In this document: positions 18,744-26,992 of the stretch, in pieces
Layout of the letters: each line of letters opens with the position of its first letter
How positions within the stretch are numbered: the stretch's first letter is position 1
Origin: Marinobacter sp. S6332
Lineage (GTDB): Bacteria > Pseudomonadota > Gammaproteobacteria > Pseudomonadales > Oleiphilaceae
Assembly: GCF_023016045.1 (NCBI RefSeq)
Contig: NZ_JALKAP010000001.1
Location: forward strand, 362,893-426,892
Direction: 5' to 3'
Length of the DNA stretch: 64,000 bases
Program-made: the position numbers and the translations under genes
The notes under the pieces: model-generated
What the model was told of the DNA's origin: nothing
Database searches by the model: none
What the model saw: only the letters and a program-made list of their open reading frames with translations

Positions 18744-19790
18744 TCAGAAATACAATTGCTGTTCCGGTTCTTCCGATGGCGGACGCTGTTTATCGTTTGA
18801 TGTTTTATCTGATGCCAGCCGTGAAACCTGCTCGCCTACCATAGCCGGGATTCCGTTCGCCTGATCTACGGCCAGCTCAATCGCCTTGCGTTGCACCTCT
18901 ACACCCGGATACTTCTGGCGGAAGGCTTCTACTTCCAGAGTTACTTCATGCCAGAGGCGATCCCTATCCTGCTGACTGTAGTCTTCGTGGGGGCGGTGAA
19001 CTTCAAGCCAAACCTCGCCCTCGGAAATGCCCATTTTTACAGGGTCGTTCACAATTTGAACCGATGTACCCTTAGCGACCTGATACACAAAACGGGAAAT
19101 GTCTTCGTTATACATGCGGAAACAGCCATGGCTGACCGGCATGCCAACACCAAACCGCTTGTTCGTGCCATGAATTAAATACCCCTTCTCACTCAGCAAA
19201 AGAGCATGGGTACCCAAGGGGTTATCGGGCCCGGGCGGGATCATTCGGGGCAAAAAGTCGCCAGAAGCTTCATATTCAGCGCGGATACTTTGGGGCGGGT
19301 ACCACGCAGGCGATTCCAGCGGCATAGTGACCTTTGCATCAGCCAAAGGGGACGGGTTTTCAGACGTGCCGACACCAACCGGGTAAACCTGCACACCGTT
19401 TTCGGAAAAGTAGTAAAGCCTGTACTCCGCCAGATTAATAACAATGCCCTCACGGCGAGCTTCTGGAATAACGTACTGCTGCGGCAGAGTAATCGTGGTG
19501 CCCTCTCCGGGCAGCCAGGGATCAACACCCGGATTGGCTTTCACAAGCTCAAGATAGCCCATCGCAAGTTGGCTACCCACTTCGGCAAAGGTATCTTCGT
19601 ATTGGGTGGTAAATGCCCCCAAGCGACCCGCCAAGTCACCATTGATTTTAAAGGTGGGTACCCGCGGGCTACGATCCGTTGCTGCTTCCACCGCAGTTTT
19701 TTCAACTGTGCTGCTGGGCTTTGCGGCCCACACAGACTGCAAGGCCAATGTTCCAATTAACAGCAATACCAAAGACGTTTTAAATCCCAT
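18744..19790 (-). CDS. Periplasmic L,D-transpeptidase (ErfK/YbiS/YcfS/YnhG type)
   Basis: About 348 residues from the ATG at 19790, chosen because a clean signal peptide begins there (MGFKTSLVLLLIGTLALQSVWA); an open frame runs upstream to 19910 but reads poorly. A LysM-like stretch (AMGYLELVKANPGVDPWLPGEGTTITLP) is followed by the YkuD domain with HGTNK and the full SHGCFRMYNEDI active-site motif. This matches enzymes that attach Lpp to, or 3-3 crosslink, peptidoglycan. The C-terminal tail is charged and glutamine-rich. With the 16.8-kb gene and the Lpp-like lipoprotein it forms a loose envelope-linkage neighbourhood. Confidence 0.9.
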   Translation of the reverse strand: MGFKTSLVLLLIGTLALQSVWAAKPSSTVEKTAVEAATDRSPRVPTFKINGDLAGRLGAFTTQYEDTFAEVGSQLAMGYLELVKANPGVDPWLPGEGTTITLPQQYVIPEARREGIVINLAEYRLYYFSENGVQVYPVGVGTSENPSPLADAKVTMPLESPAWYPPQSIRAEYEASGDFLPRMIPPGPDNPLGTHALLLSEKGYLIHGTNKRFGVGMPVSHGCFRMYNEDISRFVYQVAKGTSVQIVNDPVKMGISEGEVWLEVHRPHEDYSQQDRDRLWHEVTLEVEAFRQKYPGVEVQRKAIELAVDQANGIPAMVGEQVSRLASDKTSNDKQRPPSEEPEQQLYF

Positions 19791-19843
19791 AAATCCTATT
19801 CCACATAAGCCTACTTCTTTGTGGGCAGTGACAGCGGCCCATC

Positions 19844-20413
19844 TCAGGAGTTCCAAACGACCGATGAGAGAGTCACAACAGCCATCATTGCGAACAACAT
19901 ACTTGCACATACCCGGGCGGTTGCCAGTGGCAAACGCTTCATTAACCAGTGCCCGGCCATGATAACCGGTATATTGGCCAGCAACATACCCGCTGTTGTA
20001 CCGATGATAACCCAGATTGTGTCGGTAAAACGGGCCGCCAGTACAACCGTGGCAATCTGCGTTTTATCGCCAATCTCCGCCAAAAAGAACATAACGGTCG
20101 TTGCCATAAAGGCACCCATTCCCAGAAACCGGGAGTTATTGCTGTCATCTTTGTCTGGCACAAGCAGCCACAAAGCGATCAACACGAAGCTCACAGCTAG
20201 AACCCAAGGCAGCCAGTTTAAAGGAATCCAGGCCGCTACCCAGGCGCCCAGCCAAGCCGAGATTGCATGGTTCACGAGGGTCGCAACAAGTATGCCCAAA
20301 ACAATAGGAAGGCGCTGGGTGTAACGAGCAACAAGAAAGAGCGAGAGTAGCTGGGTTTTATCGCCAATTTCGGCAATGGCAACGGCTACTGTTGAAGTGA
20401 GAAACGCGTCCAT
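19844..20413 (-). CDS. TMEM165/GDT1 (UPF0016) family Mn2+ exporter
   Basis: 189 residues, six predicted TM segments arranged as two repeats. Each repeat has the family signature ExGDKT: AEIGDKTQLLSLFLVARY near 13-30 and AEIGDKTQIATVVLAARF near 115-132. Bacterial members (MneA of Vibrio) export manganese. The gene sits behind a manganese-sensing yybP-ykoY riboswitch with its own promoter, which strongly supports that role. Confidence 0.93.
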   Translation of the reverse strand: MDAFLTSTVAVAIAEIGDKTQLLSLFLVARYTQRLPIVLGILVATLVNHAISAWLGAWVAAWIPLNWLPWVLAVSFVLIALWLLVPDKDDSNNSRFLGMGAFMATTVMFFLAEIGDKTQIATVVLAARFTDTIWVIIGTTAGMLLANIPVIMAGHWLMKRLPLATARVCASMLFAMMAVVTLSSVVWNS

Positions 20414-20424
20414 GGGTTTTTCCG

Positions 20425-20600
20425 GGGCGGATAATCAGACATGAGACAGCCCACCTTCCGCCCTTGGAGGTGAAACTGCCTCAGGTCTTGCCAATTTCAC
20501 TAGAACCAAGTGAAACACGATAGCCATGGGGTTGGGCCCCAAGTATGTTGACTACCGTCCTATCCGGGCACCGGATGCGGAGGCTACTCCCCTGAAGAGT
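20425..20600 (-). ncRNA. yybP-ykoY manganese riboswitch in the leader of the GDT1-family exporter
   Basis: On the minus strand the leader shows the two hallmark loops of the yybP-ykoY class: GGGGAGTAGCC (20582-20592) at the 5' side and the Mn2+-binding GTCAACATACTTGG around 20539-20552. Between and after them are the variable GC stem near 20555-20580 and the stem TTTCACTTG/CTAGTGAAA (20495-20515). The 3' side CAAGACCTGAGG closes the aptamer near 20479-20491. Downstream, GGGCGGA/TCCGCCC (20425-20463) forms a 7-bp hairpin ending 11 nt before the ATG, probably part of a translational switch. Known members turn on expression when Mn2+ is high. Confidence 0.9.
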
Positions 20601-20606
20601 TGGTCC

Positions 20607-20635
20607 ATATTAGTTAATCATAGTGGGCATGGCAA
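20607..20635 (-). promoter_or_regulatory. Sigma-70-type promoter of the riboswitch-GDT1 transcript
   Basis: Minus strand: TTGCCA (-35) and TAATAT (-10) with a 17-bp spacer. This would place the start near 20599-20600, exactly at the 5' edge of the riboswitch aptamer. It lies just beyond the stop codon of the DHA2 transporter gene. Confidence 0.75.
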
Positions 20636-20640
20636 ACACG

Positions 20641-22059
20641 CTAAGCCCGCATGCGCCAAACCGGCAGCGCCGCAACGGCAACAAATAGGGCAACCAACCA
20701 CCAAGCGGCGTGGAACGCATTGATGGTGGGCACCCCACCGCTGTGCTCACCGAACTCAATGGTCAGGGCCACTATGTTCACCCCAAATGCCCCACCCAGC
20801 TGGCGCGTAAAGTTGATGGTACTCGAGCCCGCGCCCAGCTCCTCGGGTTCGAGCGGATTCAAGGCGCCGATAGACAAAGACGGCAACATAAACCCTATAC
20901 CTATGCGGCCGAACACTGTCCAAAGCATAAGCCAGCCGAAAGCCAAGGTAAGATTCGATAACGCAAATAGAATGGCTGACGAGGCAAACATCGCCATTCC
21001 GAAAATCACCAGTTTGCGTGCATCACCGCCACGGTCGGCCAGCTTTCCTGCCAATGGAAATGTCATCCCCAAAACAATACCCGCGGGCAGCATCAGTAGA
21101 CCCGCTTGAGTTGCTGTGTAGCCCAAAGCAGTCTGAACGTACAAGGGTATTAAGTAGGTAGAACCAAACAGGGCCAACCCGAGCGCCATGGCCCCTAGAT
21201 TGGCATACAAAAAGCTTGGCTTGCGCAGCAGACTAACATTCACTAAAGGATGCTTTATGCGCTTTTCGCGCAATATGAACATAACCAATAGCACCAGTGC
21301 CATCAGTCCTTCGATCACCACTCGAGCTTCCTGCCCCTCAAGATTCTGTAGGCGGTTCAGAGTATCCAGAGAAAGCCCCACAGTGGCTCCAAGCAACACC
21401 AGACCGAGCAAATCAAATCGGTAGGGCGCTGGCCGGGAAGCTGGCGTGGGTAAAAACCGAAGCGCCATAAACACCCCGATAAAGGTGACCGGCGCCGGTG
21501 CAAACATCACAAAACGCCAATCCAGCTGGTCAACCAGAAAACCACCTAGAACCGGCCCAAGCGCTGGAGCCAGTACAACACCCATGCCATAGATGCCCAT
21601 AGCTTGGCCGCGTCGATTACGGGGGAAAATGCGGAACACCAAATACATGCCCATGGGCTGCATAAGGCCAGCCATGGCACCTTGCCCGATGCGGGCTGCA
21701 ATTAACTGCTCTGGCGTGTTGGCAAAGCCGCCAATTACTGAAATCAGCGTGAAGGCGGCCATGGCAACCGCCAGTGTCTTGCGCACGCCGAAGTGATCAA
21801 GCAACCATGAAGACGCCAGCATGGTGGTTGTCATGGCCGCAATAAACCCGGTTGCCAGCCAGTGCACCTGACCCTGACGAATAGCGAACTCCACCATGAT
21901 TTCGTGGAGCGCAACGTTCACCACGGTGGCACTCAATACGGTCGCGATGGTTCCCACCATTACCGTACAGACTGCTAACCACCGCCACTTCGCACCATAA
22001 CGGGCAATCAGGCCATCAACAGAGTTATCACTCAAGTGATTACTTCTGCTTTTCAGCAT
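20641..22059 (-). CDS. DHA2-family (EmrB-like) 14-TM MFS drug exporter
   Basis: About 472 residues from the ATG at 22059. Motif-A-like and antiporter motifs are present: WLATGFIAAMTTTMLASSWLLDHFG, GVVLAPALGPVLGGFLVDQLDWR (motif C), and LADRGGDAR in the second half. The 14 TM layout fits the EmrB/QacA group. An open frame extends upstream to 22239 but only by running over the marR gene in another frame. The chosen start overlaps the end of marR by 20 bp, so the two are probably co-transcribed, as in emrR-emrAB, though no EmrA-like adaptor gene is present. Confidence 0.88.
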   Translation of the reverse strand: MLKSRSNHLSDNSVDGLIARYGAKWRWLAVCTVMVGTIATVLSATVVNVALHEIMVEFAIRQGQVHWLATGFIAAMTTTMLASSWLLDHFGVRKTLAVAMAAFTLISVIGGFANTPEQLIAARIGQGAMAGLMQPMGMYLVFRIFPRNRRGQAMGIYGMGVVLAPALGPVLGGFLVDQLDWRFVMFAPAPVTFIGVFMALRFLPTPASRPAPYRFDLLGLVLLGATVGLSLDTLNRLQNLEGQEARVVIEGLMALVLLVMFILREKRIKHPLVNVSLLRKPSFLYANLGAMALGLALFGSTYLIPLYVQTALGYTATQAGLLMLPAGIVLGMTFPLAGKLADRGGDARKLVIFGMAMFASSAILFALSNLTLAFGWLMLWTVFGRIGIGFMLPSLSIGALNPLEPEELGAGSSTINFTRQLGGAFGVNIVALTIEFGEHSGGVPTINAFHAAWWLVALFVAVAALPVWRMRA

Positions 22060-22465
22060 TATCCATGATTTTATGGAACACCTTGAGCGCGATTTCGATA
22101 TCGGCAAGGTCCACACCATCGAGCATTTCGTCACGCAACGTATCAGCGCGGGCTGTAAGAACAGCCATAAAATCTCGCCCGGGGTCAGTGAGGTGCAGCC
22201 GGCGGGCCCGGCGATCGTTCGGGCAGGCCCGACGTTCAATCAAACCCTGCTGTTCAAGGCTGTCGAGCAATCGCACGAGCGTAGGGTTCTCGATGGCCAT
22301 CAACCCGGCCAACTCACGCTGAGTTAGGCCTTCACCGCCTTGCTGCAGGTAGACCATCGTGGTCCAACGCGCCTGAGTAACACCCAAGTCTTTCAGGCGT
22401 TCATCCAATAGTTTGCGCCACCGACGGGTTACACGAGCGACGGCAAAAGGGAACTGATCTTTCAT
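22040..22465 (-). CDS. MarR-family transcriptional regulator
   Basis: About 141 residues from the ATG at 22465 (GGAG 8 nt upstream; an open frame to 22510 lacks a good ribosome site). The winged HTH is clear: TQRELAGLMAIENPTLVRLLDSLEQQGLIERR, followed by the wing CPNDRRARRLHLTDPG. MarR proteins usually repress their own operon and release DNA on binding a phenolic or lipophilic compound. Overlap with the downstream efflux gene suggests it controls that pump. Confidence 0.9.
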   Translation of the reverse strand: MKDQFPFAVARVTRRWRKLLDERLKDLGVTQARWTTMVYLQQGGEGLTQRELAGLMAIENPTLVRLLDSLEQQGLIERRACPNDRRARRLHLTDPGRDFMAVLTARADTLRDEMLDGVDLADIEIALKVFHKIMDNAEKQK

Positions 22466-22637
22466 AACGACTACTCCGTTCCAGGGCCGGAATCGCGCTC
22501 CGCGAGTCACACAGCGCCGACCAAAAGGCTCACATTACAGGAAAGCTACCAATAGTAAGCTAACCATTGAGATAAAAACAGATATTAAAGCAAAAACAAA
22601 ATCCGGAAAAACCGAAAAGCGGTGCTGCAACCTGAAA

Positions 22638-23924
22638 TCAGCCTGTCTGACGCAAGGATTCCTCGTTTATCTCCTCAATCTCGGGGGACTCCTGAAACTC
22701 GGTATTTCGTGGATCAAGTTCTGTCAGCACAGGCGAGGTTTCCGGCATTGCAGGCACGTAATGCTCCTGATCTTCCACGGCCACATCTTCTGTGTAGGTG
22801 ATGCGCAGGGAAGTAATTACAGCAAGAATCAGCAAAAACCCGGCGTTACCCAAAAACAAGCCTTTCGGGCCCAGTAGATTGATCAGTTCTGCCATAGCGA
22901 TAGGGCCAATGACGCTGCCCACACCGTAACTGAGCAACAACGTAGCACTGGCGGCCACAATGCGGGTGCTTTCCATGCGGTCATTGGTTATGGCGACAGA
23001 GATCGGATAAATTGTTGCCGAGAGGCCTGTAAAAGCGCCCACAAGAAGCGTGAGCAACCAAAGGTTGTCAGCACCCGTGAAGCTAACGCCAACCGCCGCG
23101 AGGGCCGCAAAAAACGCCACCCAAAACATTACACGGCGACGGTCAAAGCGGTCACACAATCGGCCAAGTGGCCATGCAAGCAACATGGCTGCAACTATGG
23201 CGCTTGCCATAAATGACGATGTTTTGGCGACATCTAACCCCACCAGAGTTGCATACACCGGCCCTAACGCATAAAAGCCTCCAATCAGCACGCCGCAAAT
23301 CAGGGCACCCGCAACACCGGTGAACGACTCTCGGGCCAGCGTGAAAAATGAAATGCGTTGAACTTGCTCGATAACCGGAGCTTCCATGCGGGTAAGCGAT
23401 AGGGGAACTAGCGCCAGTGTCAGCAGAATAGCTGCTATGGAAAACGGCATGAAGTTGGCAGGGTCGCCCACATTAATAATGAGCTGGCCGCCCGCCGCTG
23501 AGAGATAAAAAACAATCTGGTAGATAGCGAACAGCGCGCCGCGGTTGCTGTTGCTGGCGCGACTGGAGAACCAGCTTTCGATAACAACAAGCACGCCCGC
23601 AATCGTAAAGCCCGAAAGCACCCGCAGGAGCGCCCAAAACACTACCGATAGGGCCATTGGGTACATCAATGACGTAACGGCCGCAATCGCTGCAAATGCA
23701 GCGAAGGCTCGAATATGACCTACACGGCCAATGATTTGATGCACGTATAGGGTGCCCAGAACAAAACCTATGGAATAACACACCAACACCCAACCGATAA
23801 CATCGGGTGAAACCGACTCAATGCTCAGGCGGATACCCAGCAACGTCATCAGAAACGCGTTCCCGCTAACCAGCAAAACGATGCTCAAAAGAAGCGCAGA
23901 AAGCGAGGCGACCATTCGGGTCAT
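22638..23924 (-). CDS. YcaD-like MFS transporter with acidic C-terminal tail
   Basis: 428 residues, 12 TM segments. It resembles YcaD: VIGWVLVCYSIGFVLGTLYV early, RVLSGFTIAGVLVVIESWFSSR near the end of the first bundle, NRGALFAIYQIVFYLSAAGGQL, then LGRLCDRFDRRRVMFW in the second bundle. The last 45 or so residues are hydrophilic and rich in Glu/Pro. GGAG lies 9 nt before the ATG. The substrate is unknown. A 219-bp gap separates it from the divergent WYL-domain gene. Confidence 0.82.
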   Translation of the reverse strand: MTRMVASLSALLLSIVLLVSGNAFLMTLLGIRLSIESVSPDVIGWVLVCYSIGFVLGTLYVHQIIGRVGHIRAFAAFAAIAAVTSLMYPMALSVVFWALLRVLSGFTIAGVLVVIESWFSSRASNSNRGALFAIYQIVFYLSAAGGQLIINVGDPANFMPFSIAAILLTLALVPLSLTRMEAPVIEQVQRISFFTLARESFTGVAGALICGVLIGGFYALGPVYATLVGLDVAKTSSFMASAIVAAMLLAWPLGRLCDRFDRRRVMFWVAFFAALAAVGVSFTGADNLWLLTLLVGAFTGLSATIYPISVAITNDRMESTRIVAASATLLLSYGVGSVIGPIAMAELINLLGPKGLFLGNAGFLLILAVITSLRITYTEDVAVEDQEHYVPAMPETSPVLTELDPRNTEFQESPEIEEINEESLRQTG

Positions 23925-24143
23925 GGGGGAAACTCCGGGGATTTTCTAGCTAGGTATTACAACAGCACGCCGGGGCCGTGACTACTAAGCACTTCCCGAA
24001 GCCGCAAGGCGATACCAACATGCATCAGACCCCGCCAAAACACTGTTTCACAGAATTTTACATTAATGCGCCGTAACATACCCAAACACCCTTAGGGGGT
24101 AATATAGGAAGCTATTACTCAATGAACTCGTGAGCGTCTGGTT

Positions 24144-25046
24144 ATGAAAAAAACGGACTGGCCCATCCGATGGGATTTGTTGCTTCGCTACCGACTCATC
24201 GAGACCATCGCACTGTGGGAGGGTCGCCTGACGACGAACCACATATGCCACAGCTTTGGTATCGGTCGGCAGCAGGCATCTAAGGATATAAACACATACC
24301 TACGCGAACTTGCTCCAGGCAATCTAGTTTATGATCGACACCTGAAAGGCTATGTGCCTTCGGCCCGATATAAGCCAGTTGTAACTCGGGGGCATGTGAA
24401 CGAATACATGGATTTGCTCGCCCGCCAACAGAGCCTCAGCAATACGTTTGAAACTCTCGATATTGGCTTGCCCGACAGCACGGTTGTTTTCAGTCCGAAC
24501 CGCGTTATAGCCCCCCAAATAATGCGCGCTGTTGTGGCAGCCACACGCCATGGACGCCAGCTCAGAGCCAGCTATTCCTCCCTAAGCCGCCCCGAGGCTG
24601 TAGAAGGCATTCTTGAGCCACACACTCTGGTATGCACAGGCACCAACTGGCACCTCCGCGCCTGGTGCGACTCCAACCGTGAATACCGGGATTTTGCTCT
24701 TAGCCGGTTCCACTCAGCTCCGGTAGCGCTTCGGCAAAAAGCCAAGCATTCCGTGCAGCAAGATGATGACTGGAACCGCAACGTCACCATGTCTATCTCC
24801 CCCGACCATCGTTTGACCGATGCCCAGCAGAAAATCATAGCGCTGGATTACGGAATGGAGAACGGATGTTTGAGTGTTGAAACACGGGCGGCCTTGGCAC
24901 CCTATGTATTGTCGCGGCTTGGCATCACACTTGATAGCCAACATCCTGACCCACTCATTCAGCAGCTTGAGCTAACCAACCCGGACCAACTCGGGTTTGG
25001 CAGCAAACGCGAACGCGCCTTGAAAGCGGTTGCGGGCCACCGCTAA
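24144..25046 (+). CDS. WYL-domain transcriptional regulator (winged HTH - WYL - C-terminal extension, BrxR/CapW-like)
   Basis: 300 residues. N-terminal winged HTH (about 10-70: LTTNHICHSFGIGRQQASKDINTYL). A WYL domain follows at about 125-190 (ILEPHTLVCTGTNWHLRAWC, then EYRDFALSRF), then a WCX-like end. WHLRAW and YRDFALSR are typical of the BrxR/CapW group, which represses anti-phage operons and other targets and binds a ligand through the WYL pocket. No defence gene is in view. The secreted nuclease gene starts 16 bp downstream, so the pair is probably one transcript. Confidence 0.82.
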   Translation: MKKTDWPIRWDLLLRYRLIETIALWEGRLTTNHICHSFGIGRQQASKDINTYLRELAPGNLVYDRHLKGYVPSARYKPVVTRGHVNEYMDLLARQQSLSNTFETLDIGLPDSTVVFSPNRVIAPQIMRAVVAATRHGRQLRASYSSLSRPEAVEGILEPHTLVCTGTNWHLRAWCDSNREYRDFALSRFHSAPVALRQKAKHSVQQDDDWNRNVTMSISPDHRLTDAQQKIIALDYGMENGCLSVETRAALAPYVLSRLGITLDSQHPDPLIQQLELTNPDQLGFGSKRERALKAVAGHR

Positions 25047-25062
25047 CCAAAAGCCGGCCACT

Positions 25063-26826
25063 ATGACGTCAAGCACAGACTGTATTCGTGCCTTAGCCCT
25101 GTCTCTGTTACTGCTGCCAACCCCACTGGTGCTGGCAGCAAGCAACTGTGGCGGTGCCGCGACTCCGGTTTCTGAGATTCAGGGCCGGGGAGACACCTCA
25201 CCGCTGGTTGGCCACCGCGTTACGGTTGAAGGCGTTCTTACATTCGATGCCCGCATGGAAGGTGGCTTTGACGGCTTTTATTTACAACAGGCCGACGGTG
25301 AAACCGATAATAATCCGGAAACCTCAGAAGCCCTGTTTATCTATACCCGCAAAAAAACCGGAATACCGGGAGAGCGCTTGCGGGTTACCGGCACAGTAAA
25401 AGAATTTCATACCCTGACCGAACTGGTCGATATTAAAACCATTGAGTCGTGTGGCCCAGCCGATCTTCCGAAAGCTCAAGATTTACCCCTGTTATGGCCC
25501 AATGCTCTGGAATCGCTAGAAAACATGCGAGTGCGTGTCACTCAACCGCTAACGATTATCGACTCCTGGAATCTCGCACGTTTTGGTGAACTCACATTGG
25601 CGGCCGGCGATCAGGTTGTGCCTACCGAGTATATGGAGCCTGGCCCGCAGGCGGCGCAGATTGCCGGGCGTAACCGGCAACAACGCCTGCTTCTCGACGA
25701 TGGTCGTGGCGCGCGGGAGCCCGATCCGATTCCCTGGCCCCCGGATGGTCTAACCAGCAAGAACACTATCCGCAGTGGCGACAGAATCCATAACATATCC
25801 GGTATTCTTGATTACCGTTTTGGTGCTTGGCGGGTACAGCCGGAACGCCCGCCGGTTTTCGAGACGGTGAATACCCGCCGCCCCGCGCCAGCACGACCAG
25901 ATACCCCGCACATCCGGGTTATGACGATAAACCTGGAGAATTACTTCAACGGTGACGGTAAAGGCACAGGCTTTCCGACTTCCCGTGGGGCACCGACAGC
26001 TCTTGCACTTGGGGTGCAGCACAGGCGGCTAGTAGAGGCTATACGGCGCCCGGACCCGGATATTCTGGCGATAAGCGAGCTGGAAAGTGACGGTTACAGT
26101 GAAACCAGCGCAATAGCACAGCTTACGGAAGCCCTTGGGCCTGAGTGGGCGTTTGTAGCTACGCCTGAGGCTGACGGCCGCGACCAGATCCGCACCGGTA
26201 TACTTTACCGCCATGACCGCATGGTCGCCGAAGCCCAGCCCGTGCGCCTCAATACTGGCCCTTTCAAAGAGCAAGGCCGTCCACCATTGGCGCAGACATT
26301 TAGGCCCAAAGGGCAGCGCCTTGCTATTCAGCTGGCGGTACCCCACCTGAAATCAAAATCCTGCAAAGGCGCGACGGGTAGAGATCAAGACAGAAACGAT
26401 GGCCAAGGCTGCTATGCTCAGCGCCGCGTAGACGCGGCCCGAGCGCTTGTGGAATGGCTTGAGCAACTTCCGCAAGTTCCCGACCTAGCGGGCACATTGA
26501 TCACCGGCGATCTCAACAGCTATTTCCGCGAAGCACCACTTCAAGCCCTGCAACGTGCAGGCTTCACCAGCATGGTACACCACTTCCATCCGTGCACAGC
26601 ACAAGAGTGCGATCACTACACCTATAGGTACAAAGGTGAAAAGGGATCACTGGACTACGCCCTTGCATCCTCGTCGCTCATACCACGGGTTCTCAGTGCC
26701 CAAACATGGGCCATCAACGCCGACGAGCCACCGGTTCTGGGTTACCGTAACAATCTGCCGGGCACCGCCGTATCGCCTTGGCGCTCCTCCGATCACAACC
26801 CGATAATTACCGATATCCAGCTTTGA
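25063..26826 (+). CDS. Secreted endonuclease/exonuclease/phosphatase-fold nuclease (ExeM/NucH-like)
   Basis: 587 residues from the ATG at 25063, chosen because a signal peptide starts there (ALALSLLLLPTPLVLAASN). An N-terminal OB-fold-like domain (about 30-130, VTVEGVLTFDARMEGG...GFYLQQ) resembles the YhcR/NucH type. The C-terminal EEP nuclease domain (about 285-587) keeps the catalytic residues: TINLEN (Asn), ISELES (Glu), GDLNSY (Asp/Asn), LDYALAS and SSDHNPI (Asp/His). Homologues degrade extracellular DNA in biofilms or for phosphate supply. It follows the WYL regulator by 16 bp. Confidence 0.88.
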   Translation: MTSSTDCIRALALSLLLLPTPLVLAASNCGGAATPVSEIQGRGDTSPLVGHRVTVEGVLTFDARMEGGFDGFYLQQADGETDNNPETSEALFIYTRKKTGIPGERLRVTGTVKEFHTLTELVDIKTIESCGPADLPKAQDLPLLWPNALESLENMRVRVTQPLTIIDSWNLARFGELTLAAGDQVVPTEYMEPGPQAAQIAGRNRQQRLLLDDGRGAREPDPIPWPPDGLTSKNTIRSGDRIHNISGILDYRFGAWRVQPERPPVFETVNTRRPAPARPDTPHIRVMTINLENYFNGDGKGTGFPTSRGAPTALALGVQHRRLVEAIRRPDPDILAISELESDGYSETSAIAQLTEALGPEWAFVATPEADGRDQIRTGILYRHDRMVAEAQPVRLNTGPFKEQGRPPLAQTFRPKGQRLAIQLAVPHLKSKSCKGATGRDQDRNDGQGCYAQRRVDAARALVEWLEQLPQVPDLAGTLITGDLNSYFREAPLQALQRAGFTSMVHHFHPCTAQECDHYTYRYKGEKGSLDYALASSSLIPRVLSAQTWAINADEPPVLGYRNNLPGTAVSPWRSSDHNPIITDIQL

Positions 26827-26992
26827 CATAACCCCCTCAAACACCCACACGACTGCGCCATTCCACCGCCCGATTGGCCTCGTGGGCCCGCAAACCCGTC
26901 ATTGAAGTCATGGGGGAGAGGAGCTGCAAAGGTCATAATCCAAGCGACTCTATTAAATCAGACAACAAGAACCGCTTATTGCAAGGATTCCC

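Noticed and set aside
22060..22239. N-terminal 60-codon extension of the DHA2 transporter
   Set aside because: It would lie inside marR in another frame and encodes no membrane segment; the family start fits the ATG at 22059.
24144..25046. WYL regulator as a sign of a BREX or CBASS defence island
   Set aside because: No nucleotide cyclase, effector, methyltransferase or BREX gene lies nearby; only the regulator resembles those systems.
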